This document shows positions 1 to 5,545 of a DNA stretch of 7,658 nucleotides, piece after piece. This DNA is from Longimicrobiales bacterium. GTDB taxonomy: Bacteria > Gemmatimonadota > Gemmatimonadetes > Longimicrobiales > Gaopeijiaceae. The DNA lies in NCBI GenBank assembly GCA_028280205.1, contig JANQME010000450.1, positions 1 to 7,658 of the forward strand, given 5' to 3'. Both the position numbers and the translations under genes were made by a program. The notes below the pieces were generated by a model that saw only the letters and a list, made by a program, of their open reading frames with translations, did not search any database and was not told the origin of the DNA. Position 1 is the stretch's first letter, and each line of letters starts with the position of its first letter.

Positions 1-13
1 TATCGGAGGCTCC

Positions 14-835
14 CTAGAGGAAGGCCAACTGGCTTGGACCGTTCCGGTAGCGGAGCATCTCGACGTCCAGCAGCCCGGTCGGCCGCTCCTGCACCGCCAC
101 GTCCAGGTGGCCCTGCCACCCCGCCTTCTCCAGTGCGCCGCCGACGACCTCGCGGGCGAGCTCCGGTCGATTGCACTCCGACGAGAGGTGCGCGAGCACG
201 ATGCCTGCGAGGCCGGGGTGCATCAGCTCGATCGCCAGTCGGGCGGCCGCCTGGTTGGAGAGGTGCCCGTGGCTCGAGGAGATCCGTCGCTTCACCGACG
301 CCGGGTACCGGCTGGTATGGAGGAGGAGCTCGTCGTGGTTCGCCTCGAGCACCAGGACGTCGCACGCGGACAGGGCGTGACGGATCTGAACGGTGGGTCG
401 GCCGAGATCCGTCGCGACCCCGAGCCGGAGTCCCGTGCATTCGTCGACCACAGCGACCCCCACGGGGTCGATGGCGTCGTGGACGGTCAGAAACGGCTCC
501 ACGCGCAGATCCCCGATCGTGAACGGGCGCCCCGGACGGTACGCGACGACGGTCTCCGAGCCGCGGAGCAGGCGGGCGCACGCCGCGCGGGTGCCGTCCG
601 TCATGTAGATCGGCGTACCGTGGCGGCGAGCGTACACCCCGACGCCGGCCGTATGGTCGCCGTGCTCGTGGGTGACCACGATCGCGTCGATCGAGTCGGG
701 ATCGACCCCGAGCTCTTCGAGGCGCCGGGCGACCGAGCGCGCGCTGAAGCCGGCGTCGATCAGCACCCGGGTATTCCCGCCGCGCACGAACGTCGAGTTG
801 CCCCCGCTCCCGCTCCCCAGGACGGAGAGCTTCAC
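14..835 (-). CDS. walJ: YycJ/WalJ-family metallo-beta-lactamase-fold hydrolase
   Basis: This 273-residue protein is a complete metallo-beta-lactamase-fold hydrolase of the YycJ/WalJ type. Seen in the sequence: a Gly/Ser-rich opening SGSGGNS (residues 8-14), the metal-binding motif THEHGDH (55-61), further likely metal ligands H119 (TVHD) and D143 (ATDLG), the SSHGHLSN segment (187-194) and a late LAHLSSECN motif (214-222); the last two resemble the HLSN and HLSxExN motifs of YycJ. In Firmicutes walJ belongs to the WalKR cell-wall regulon and has been linked to nuclease activity and coordination of division with replication; whether that role holds here is inference. The GTG start at 835 is chosen because the fold begins directly with KLSVLGSG, and because it overlaps the upstream stop in a GTGA tetranucleotide, implying coupled translation. 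It is the last visible gene of the minus-strand operon; no terminator is visible in the 13 bases that follow. A general MBL hydrolase of another substrate class cannot be excluded. Confidence 0.9.
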   Translation of the reverse strand: MKLSVLGSGSGGNSTFVRGGNTRVLIDAGFSARSVARRLEELGVDPDSIDAIVVTHEHGDHTAGVGVYARRHGTPIYMTDGTRAACARLLRGSETVVAYRPGRPFTIGDLRVEPFLTVHDAIDPVGVAVVDECTGLRLGVATDLGRPTVQIRHALSACDVLVLEANHDELLLHTSRYPASVKRRISSSHGHLSNQAAARLAIELMHPGLAGIVLAHLSSECNRPELAREVVGGALEKAGWQGHLDVAVQERPTGLLDVEMLRYRNGPSQLAFL

Positions 836-2055
836 TCGGCGCGCCGCCCCGCCGTCGCGGACCACGCGTTCCGGAGGATCTCCTCGACCCCGGGCGTGAG
901 CTCCCGGCCCCGGCGCACCATCGCCGCCTGCGCGGTCACCAGGAAGCGGTCGAAGCGGTGGTCCCGGAGGTCCGGTCCCGAGCCCCAGCTGAACGGTGGC
1001 ACCACGGTCGGGGGCATCACGCCGCCGAAGAGGTTCGTGCCCGCGCCGACGATGGTGCCGGTGTTGAGCACCGTCCCGATCCCGGTCTTCACATGGTCGC
1101 CGAGGAAGCACCCGACCTTGAGCATCCCCGTGTCCTTCTCGCCCTCCGGCGTCCACATGCGCACGGGACGGTAGTTGTTCTTCAGGTCCGAGTTGGTGGT
1201 GAAGGCGCCGAGATTCACCCAGCGTCCCACGAGCGCATGTCCCAGATAGCCGTCGTGGGCCTTGTTGACGAAGCCGAGGACGACCGAGTGCGCCACCTCG
1301 CCGCGCACCAGACAGGTCCGACCGATCGAGGACGTCCCGACCGAGCCCCCGAGGATCGTCGAGTCCGTCCCCACGAAGAGCGGCCCCACGAGCCGGGCCG
1401 GCCCTTCGACCCGTACACCGTCCCCGAGCCGCACCGGCCCCCCGCGCAGATCCAGGTGCACGCCGGGCTCGATCTCGGCGCCCTCGCCCAGTGACACCGC
1501 GTGCTTGCCGAGGCGGAACACCCCGTCCACCCGGCTGTCTTCCGGCCACAGCGCCGGGACGTCCGCGGCGATCCGCGCCTCGTTTCTCGCCACCAGGTCC
1601 CACGGATGTTCGAGAAAGCTGCCGCGCAGCGTCACGGCGTCCGCCTCCGTCGGCGCCGCGGTCGGGTCGCGAAGCCACAGCTCGGAGGGCGGGGGTGCGA
1701 CGGGCGGGAGAACCCAGCCTGCGGCCGTTCCGTCCACGTACAGCGAGGCGGCGGTCTCCGGGAGCACCACGTCCTGGAAGTCGAGGACCGCCCGGCTCGA
1801 GAGGAGGACCCGGGTTTCGTCCTCCGGGAGCTCGTCCAGCGAGATCGCCGGAGCCGCTTCGGGCTCGTCGAAGCCGACGAGCGCCGTCCGGGTCAGATGG
1901 GCGGCGCACGGAAGTCCGAGGACGCACTCTGCTCGAGCGCGCAGCGACAGGCAGCCGAAGAGGAGCTCGCCCGCCGGGCGGGTCAGCGTGAACGGAGCCC
2001 AGCGTCGGGCGGCGCGATCGTCGAAGAGGTAGAGCCGGGTCGCGGGCACGGTCAC
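832..2055 (-). CDS. GlmU-like putative sugar nucleotidyltransferase / left-handed beta-helix acyltransferase
   Basis: This 407-residue protein matches the alternative GlmU family of Bacteroidetes and Gemmatimonadota, proposed to make UDP-N-acetylglucosamine for wall and lipopolysaccharide by acetylating glucosamine-1-phosphate and uridylylating the product. The N-terminal part (about 1-165) opens with YLFDD (9-13) and PFTLTRPAGELLFG (21-34) and ends with PWDLVARNEARI (151-162), the usual hinge of this family. It lacks the classical GxGxR...K pyrophosphorylase loop of true GlmU, so the uridylyltransferase activity is uncertain. Residues about 176-355 form hexapeptide turns of a left-handed beta-helix, with the conserved block NKAHDGYLGHALVG (264-277), NLGAFTTNSDLKNNY (281-295) and GTGT-like turns near 326-345, the expected acetyltransferase site. 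The GTG start at 2055 overlaps the stop of the preceding gene (GTGA) and begins right before the conserved YLFDD. The neighbour manC suggests a joint supply of activated sugars. Alternative: an acyltransferase or nucleotidyltransferase for a different sugar. Confidence 0.85.
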   Translation of the reverse strand: MTVPATRLYLFDDRAARRWAPFTLTRPAGELLFGCLSLRARAECVLGLPCAAHLTRTALVGFDEPEAAPAISLDELPEDETRVLLSSRAVLDFQDVVLPETAASLYVDGTAAGWVLPPVAPPPSELWLRDPTAAPTEADAVTLRGSFLEHPWDLVARNEARIAADVPALWPEDSRVDGVFRLGKHAVSLGEGAEIEPGVHLDLRGGPVRLGDGVRVEGPARLVGPLFVGTDSTILGGSVGTSSIGRTCLVRGEVAHSVVLGFVNKAHDGYLGHALVGRWVNLGAFTTNSDLKNNYRPVRMWTPEGEKDTGMLKVGCFLGDHVKTGIGTVLNTGTIVGAGTNLFGGVMPPTVVPPFSWGSGPDLRDHRFDRFLVTAQAAMVRRGRELTPGVEEILRNAWSATAGRRAE

Positions 2056-3095
2056 TCGTCCGGCGTGCGCGCGAGGAGCTCCTTCATCTCCCCCGCCCGG
2101 CTCCGCGGCATCACCATCGTCGTGCCGCCGGAGTGGACCACCACCAGGTCATCGGCGCCGAGCAGGGCGATCGTGCTCCCCTCGTCCGCGTAGACCACCG
2201 AGCCACTTCCGTCGACCACGCGGGCGTCGCCCAACACCACGTTGCCCCCCGCGTCCGGGGTGCGCGTCCGCGCGAGCGCCTCCCAGCTCCCCACGTCGTC
2301 CCACGCGAAGCGGGCCGCCACGGTGCCCACCCGATCGCTCCGCTCCATGACGGCCCGGTCGATCACGGAGACCGGTACGGCGTCGAAGAAGGCGTCGTCG
2401 CCCGCCTGATCGAGGAGTGGGAGGTGACGCGCGAGCTCGGGCGCGTGCCGCTCCAACTCTGCGAGGAGCGTCGCGGCCTTCCACACGAAGATCCCGGTGT
2501 TCCAGAGGAAGCCGGACTCGGTGTAGGACCGGGCGGTCTCCTCGTCCGGCTTCTCGTGGAAGCGGGCCACCCGGAAGGCCTCGGCGACCCCGGCCGCGGG
2601 AAGCGAAGCCCCCGGCTCGATGTGCCCGTACCCCGTCTCGACCCGGTCCGGCGGGACGCCGATGCTGAGCAGGAGCTCGTCCCGCGCGGCGACCTCGACG
2701 GCGCTCGCGACCGTGTCCACGAAAGCTTCGAGCGGCTCGATGCGGTGGTCGGCGTGCAGCGAGACCATGACCGCGTCCGGATCGAGCCGGGCGAGCTTCC
2801 ATGCGGCCCAGGCCAGGACGGGGGCCGTCCCTCGGGCCTTCGGCTCGACCCAGTACACCTCGTCCGGCACCTCGGCGAGCGCCGAGCGGAACGGACCCAC
2901 GAGGTGTTCGCCTGCGAGGATGCGGACGCGGTCGTAGGGGACGAGCGCCCGGGCGCGCTCGAGCGTGTCCACGATGAGGGGACGGTCGCTGGCGAGCGGT
3001 AGAAGCTGCTTGGGTCGCTCCGGCCTGCTCGCCGGCCAGAAGCGCGATCCGATCCCCCCCGCCAGCACGGTCACCCACGCGTGGCGGTCAGGCAC
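2052..3095 (-). CDS. manC: Mannose-1-phosphate guanylyltransferase (GDP-mannose pyrophosphorylase)
   Basis: The 347-residue cytoplasmic enzyme should convert mannose-1-phosphate and GTP to GDP-mannose and pyrophosphate for envelope glycans. Visible motifs: the nucleotide-binding loop LAGGIGSRFWP (11-21) with PKQ (28-30), EPKARGTAP (84-92, usually RNTAP, here Gly for Asn), HADHRI (114-119, usually PADH), GYGHIE (155-160), FHEKP (179-183), WNTGIFVW (198-205) and WDDVGSW (265-271). Length fits the single-domain form; the C-terminal isomerase cupin of the bifunctional 470-480-residue ManC/AlgA type is absent. The start is uncertain: an upstream ATG at 3170 would add 25 Ser/Arg-rich residues that are a shadow of the regulator gene, so GTG at 3095 is preferred. 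It has a GAGGAG ribosome site 10 bases upstream (3106-3111) and overlaps the regulator by 8 bases. A later GTG giving VTVLAGG is also possible. Its stop overlaps the next gene by 4 bases. Confidence 0.92.
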   Translation of the reverse strand: MPDRHAWVTVLAGGIGSRFWPASRPERPKQLLPLASDRPLIVDTLERARALVPYDRVRILAGEHLVGPFRSALAEVPDEVYWVEPKARGTAPVLAWAAWKLARLDPDAVMVSLHADHRIEPLEAFVDTVASAVEVAARDELLLSIGVPPDRVETGYGHIEPGASLPAAGVAEAFRVARFHEKPDEETARSYTESGFLWNTGIFVWKAATLLAELERHAPELARHLPLLDQAGDDAFFDAVPVSVIDRAVMERSDRVGTVAARFAWDDVGSWEALARTRTPDAGGNVVLGDARVVDGSGSVVYADEGSTIALLGADDLVVVHSGGTTMVMPRSRAGEMKELLARTPDE

Positions 3096-3483
3096 CTCCG
3101 AGGATCTCCTCGATCCGGGCCAGGAGCTTCTTCGGACTGAAGGGCTTCGTGAGGAAGTCGTTCGCCCCACCCGCCAGGGCGGCGTCCCGATCCGTGTCCT
3201 GGCCCTTGGCGGTGAGGATGATGACCGGCGTCTCGGAGCGGCGTGGATCCGTGCGGATCTTCGACAAGACCTCGAGGCCGTTCGCTCCGGGCATCATGAG
3301 GTCCAGGATCACCAGATCGATGGCCTCGCCTCGCACTTCGTCGAGCCCCTGCAGCCCGTCGGACGCCGTCGTCACCTCGTACCCTCGACCCTCGAGGACG
3401 GTGCCGAGCACTCTGCGGATGTGCGGCTCGTCGTCGACGACGAGAATCCGTCCGCTTCCTCGGCTGGCGGGGACGTCGGGCAC
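3088..3483 (-). CDS. Stand-alone receiver-domain (CheY/DivK-like) response regulator
   Basis: This 131-residue protein is one phosphoacceptor receiver domain with no output domain. It shows the acidic pocket in VVDDEP (D17, D18), the phosphoacceptor Asp in ILDLMMPG (D61), the switch Thr in ILTAKG (T91) and the invariant Lys in LTKPF (K113). It would be phosphorylated by a histidine kinase and act through protein contact rather than by binding DNA. The GTG start at 3483 leaves a 10-residue leader before the first strand (GRILVVDDE) and has a GAGGT ribosome site 7 bases upstream (3491-3495). The same frame remains open for more than 2 kb upstream, antisense to other genes, so automatic callers may wrongly extend it. 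It is the first gene of the minus-strand operon, directly ahead of manC, and no kinase lies on its strand; the divergent kinase at 5546-6730 is a candidate partner by proximity only. Confidence 0.93.
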   Translation of the reverse strand: MPDVPASRGSGRILVVDDEPHIRRVLGTVLEGRGYEVTTASDGLQGLDEVRGEAIDLVILDLMMPGANGLEVLSKIRTDPRRSETPVIILTAKGQDTDRDAALAGGANDFLTKPFSPKKLLARIEEILGGA

Positions 3484-3490
3484 CGATGCG

Positions 3491-3496
3491 ACCTCG
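3491..3496 (-). promoter_or_regulatory. Ribosome binding site of the response regulator
   Basis: On the minus strand CGAGGT lies 7 bases ahead of the GTG at 3483. It supports this GTG over any start further upstream in the long open frame. Confidence 0.55.
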
Positions 3497-3544
3497 TCGA
3501 GCGGGCGGGGGGAGGGGTGCGACCTGGGCCGTCGCGAGGGCGGG

Positions 3545-3573
3545 AACCTACCCGGCAAATGGGGTAAAGTCAA
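3545..3573 (-). promoter_or_regulatory. Candidate sigma70-type promoter of the minus-strand operon
   Basis: On the minus strand TTGACT (3568-3573, 5 of 6 to the -35 consensus) is followed after exactly 17 bases by TAGGTT (3545-3550), which keeps the most conserved T, A and final T of the -10 box. Transcription would start near 3538, leaving a leader of about 55 bases, C-rich in its middle, before the GTG at 3483. The position in the divergent gap and the spacing support it; in GC-rich non-proteobacteria the consensus may differ. Confidence 0.45.
3565..3570 (+). promoter_or_regulatory. Weak candidate -10 element for the plus-strand operon
   Basis: TAAAGT matches TATAAT at 4 of 6 positions, including the first T, A and last T, but has no good -35 at 16-18 bases. 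It overlaps the -35 box of the opposing promoter, so the two could not be occupied at once. An alternative is TTGACC at 3596-3601, which has only a poor -10 (TGAACT, 3618-3623). Neither is convincing; the plus operon must nevertheless start somewhere in this gap. Confidence 0.2.
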
Positions 3574-3666
3574 GCAATGACACGCCTTTCCGGGGTTGAC
3601 CGCCCCTCGTGGGTCCGTGAACTTCCGGCTCGGTTCCGGCCCCCGCACGAGATGGTCTGCAGCACA

Positions 3667-4245
3667 ATGTCCGACGTTTCCGCCCGCGCCCGCGTGTGCG
3701 CGGCCGTCCTCCTCGCGGCGTTGGTCGCCGTCGCCACGACCGCGTGCGACGACGATCCCTTCGCCTTCAACTGGGATCCGACGCCGGATACGGTTCTCCT
3801 CTACTCGCTCGCGCGCCCGGAGCTCAACCTCGTCTCCGCGTTCGCCTTCTTCCAGCGCACCGGCGTGCGGGTCGAGGCGCCCGGGTCGACGGGTGATTGG
3901 GACGCCGCCATCGACACCCGCGACGGCAGGATCGTGCTCCTTCCGCCGGGCGCGCTCGGCGTGGTGGGCGCGGCGCGGCTCACCACGCTGGAGGGCATGA
4001 CGCTGGACGACGTACGGGGCGCGCCGAGCGACACGCTCGTCTATACCGCGAGCGAGCCGGTGCCGGTGGAGATCGGGAACGTCTACGTCGTGAGAACGAA
4101 CCGCTCGACCGGAACGTTCGGAACGAGCTGCGTCTACTACGCGAAGCTGGCGCCCGTGGAAATCGATCCGGTCGGAGGCACGCTGCGCTTCGAGTTCGTC
4201 ACCAATCCGGTCTGCAACAGCCAGGATCTGGTTCCCCCCGACTGA
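3667..4245 (+). CDS. Predicted lipoprotein of unknown function
   Basis: I do not recognise this 192-residue protein. Its N-terminus looks like a lipoprotein signal: a short charged region (MSDVSARAR), a hydrophobic core (about 10-23) and a TTAC lipobox placing the lipidated Cys at residue 27, followed by DDD. The lipobox is imperfect, with Thr where Leu or Val is usual. The mature part is about 165 residues, beta-rich in appearance, with WDPTPDTVLLYSLARPE near 36-52 and two cysteines, C155 and C183, that could form a disulfide outside the cytoplasm. The ATG at 3667 is preferred over in-frame ATGs at 3577 and 3652, because the longer forms put Arg/Pro-rich residues before the signal and the 3577 start sits at the edge of the opposing promoter. 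No strong ribosome site is visible. It ends 9 bases before serS and probably leads the plus-strand operon. A non-lipidated secreted protein is the main alternative. Confidence 0.75.
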   Translation: MSDVSARARVCAAVLLAALVAVATTACDDDPFAFNWDPTPDTVLLYSLARPELNLVSAFAFFQRTGVRVEAPGSTGDWDAAIDTRDGRIVLLPPGALGVVGAARLTTLEGMTLDDVRGAPSDTLVYTASEPVPVEIGNVYVVRTNRSTGTFGTSCVYYAKLAPVEIDPVGGTLRFEFVTNPVCNSQDLVPPD

Positions 4246-4254
4246 GCCGAGCTC

Positions 4255-5532
4255 ATGATCGACATCCGTCGACTTCGCGCGGAACCCGATGCGGTACGAG
4301 AGGCGCTCGCGAAGCGGGACGCCGGGCTGGTCGCGGAGGTGGACCGGGTGCTCGAGTTGGACACCGTCCGTCGCGAAGCGATCGGCGAGGTCAACGAGTT
4401 GAAGGCGGAGCGCAACGAGGCCTCGAAGAAGGTCGGCGAGCTCAAGCGCGCCGGAGAAGACGCCGACGCCCTCATCGAGTCCACCCGGGCGCTCGGCGAT
4501 CGGATCTCGGAGCTGGACGAGTCCGTGCGCGCATCCGAGGAAGAGATCCGCTCGATCCTGCTCTTCGTGCCGAACGTCCCCCTGGAGCGCGTTCCGGCCG
4601 GCGACGAGGAGTACAACGAGGTCCTCTCGGAGTGGGGCGAGCCGGCCGACTTCGACTTCGAGCCTCGCCCGCACTGGGAGCTGGGCGAGCTCCTCGGGAT
4701 TCTCGATCTGCCGCGTGGTGCGAAGGTGTCCGGGTCCGCGTTCCCGGTCCTGCGCGGAGCCGGCGCGCGACTCCAGCGGGGTCTCATCGACTTCTTCCTC
4801 GACGTCCACACCACCGAGCACGGCTACACGGAGTGGCGGGTGCCGTACCTGGTCAACCCGGAGTCGATGGCCGGAACGGGCCAGCTCCCCAAGTTCGAGG
4901 AGGAGTCGTACTGGTCGGAGCGCGACGACCTCTGGCTCATCCCGACGGCCGAGGTCCCGATCACGAACCTCCACCGGGGCGAGCTTCTGGAGCTCGACGA
5001 TCTCCCTGTGCGTTACACGGCGTACTCGCCGTGCTTCCGGCGCGAGGCGGGCGCGGCCGGCAAGGACACCCGAGGGCTCCTGCGGGTCCACCAGTTCGAC
5101 AAGGTCGAACTCGTCCGTTACGAGACGCCCGAACGAAGCCTGGCGGCGTTGGAGGAGCTGACCCGCGAGGCCGAGACGTTGCTCGAGCGGATGGGGCTGC
5201 GCTACCGCAGGGTCCTGCTCGCGTCGGGCGACCTCGGACAGAGTGGGGCCATGACGTACGACCTTGAGGTGTGGGCCCCCGGGGTCGGATCGTGGCTGGA
5301 AGTGTCGAGCTGCACGACGTTTACCGATTATCAGGCACGTCGGGCCGACATCCGCTTCCGCCGCGCCCAGGGCGAGAAGCCCGAGTTCGTCCACACGCTC
5401 AACGGCTCCGCGCTGGCGCTGCCTCGCGTTTTCGCCGCCCTGCTTGAGACGTACCAGGAGCGCGACGGGAGCGTCTCGCTTCCCGAGGTCCTGCACTCGT
5501 ACGTTCGGATCGAGCGGCTGAGCCCCTCCTGA
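4255..5532 (+). CDS. serS: Seryl-tRNA synthetase
   Basis: This complete 425-residue class II synthetase charges tRNA-Ser (and tRNA-Sec where present) with serine in the cytoplasm. Residues 1 to about 105 form the N-terminal tRNA-binding coiled coil, starting with the typical MIDIRRLR and rich in charged heptads (about 30-100). The catalytic core shows the motif 1 region ending in VPYLVNP (196-202), GTGQLPK (207-213), the serine-recognition TAE (231-233), motif 2 with FRREAGAAGKDTRG (261-274) and motif 3 with LNGSALALPR (382-391). The Pro before the motif 3 Arg differs from the more common VGR but resembles the Thermus enzyme as I remember it. The length is normal. The ATG lies 9 bases after the lipoprotein stop with only a weak GAG-type ribosome site; the sensor kinase follows after 13 bases. 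Confidence 0.98.
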   Translation: MIDIRRLRAEPDAVREALAKRDAGLVAEVDRVLELDTVRREAIGEVNELKAERNEASKKVGELKRAGEDADALIESTRALGDRISELDESVRASEEEIRSILLFVPNVPLERVPAGDEEYNEVLSEWGEPADFDFEPRPHWELGELLGILDLPRGAKVSGSAFPVLRGAGARLQRGLIDFFLDVHTTEHGYTEWRVPYLVNPESMAGTGQLPKFEEESYWSERDDLWLIPTAEVPITNLHRGELLELDDLPVRYTAYSPCFRREAGAAGKDTRGLLRVHQFDKVELVRYETPERSLAALEELTREAETLLERMGLRYRRVLLASGDLGQSGAMTYDLEVWAPGVGSWLEVSSCTTFTDYQARRADIRFRRAQGEKPEFVHTLNGSALALPRVFAALLETYQERDGSVSLPEVLHSYVRIERLSPS

Positions 5533-5545
5533 TCCCGGCGTACAC

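Noticed and set aside
107..1174. A 355-codon plus-strand open frame antisense to the WalJ-like and GlmU-like genes.
   Set aside because: It mirrors well-supported minus-strand genes and has no recognisable domain.
836..1927. A 364-residue N-terminal extension of the WalJ-like protein.
   Set aside because: It lies on the same strand but out of frame with the GlmU-like gene and is Arg/Gly/Pro-rich low-complexity sequence, typical of a GC-rich shadow frame; the fold starts at the GTG at 835.
3591..3606. A small GGGG/CCCC hairpin with TTGACCG in its loop, considered as an operator or attenuator.
   Set aside because: Four G-C pairs are expected often by chance in DNA this GC-rich, and nothing else supports it.
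3577..3666. The longest possible start of the lipoprotein gene (ATG at 3577).
   Set aside because: It would put 30 Arg/Pro-rich residues ahead of the signal sequence; the ATG at 3667 gives a normal lipoprotein leader.
3897..5267. A 456-codon plus-strand open frame.
   Set aside because: It overlaps the lipoprotein and serS in another frame, is Arg/Gly-rich, and shows no motifs; serS is unambiguous.
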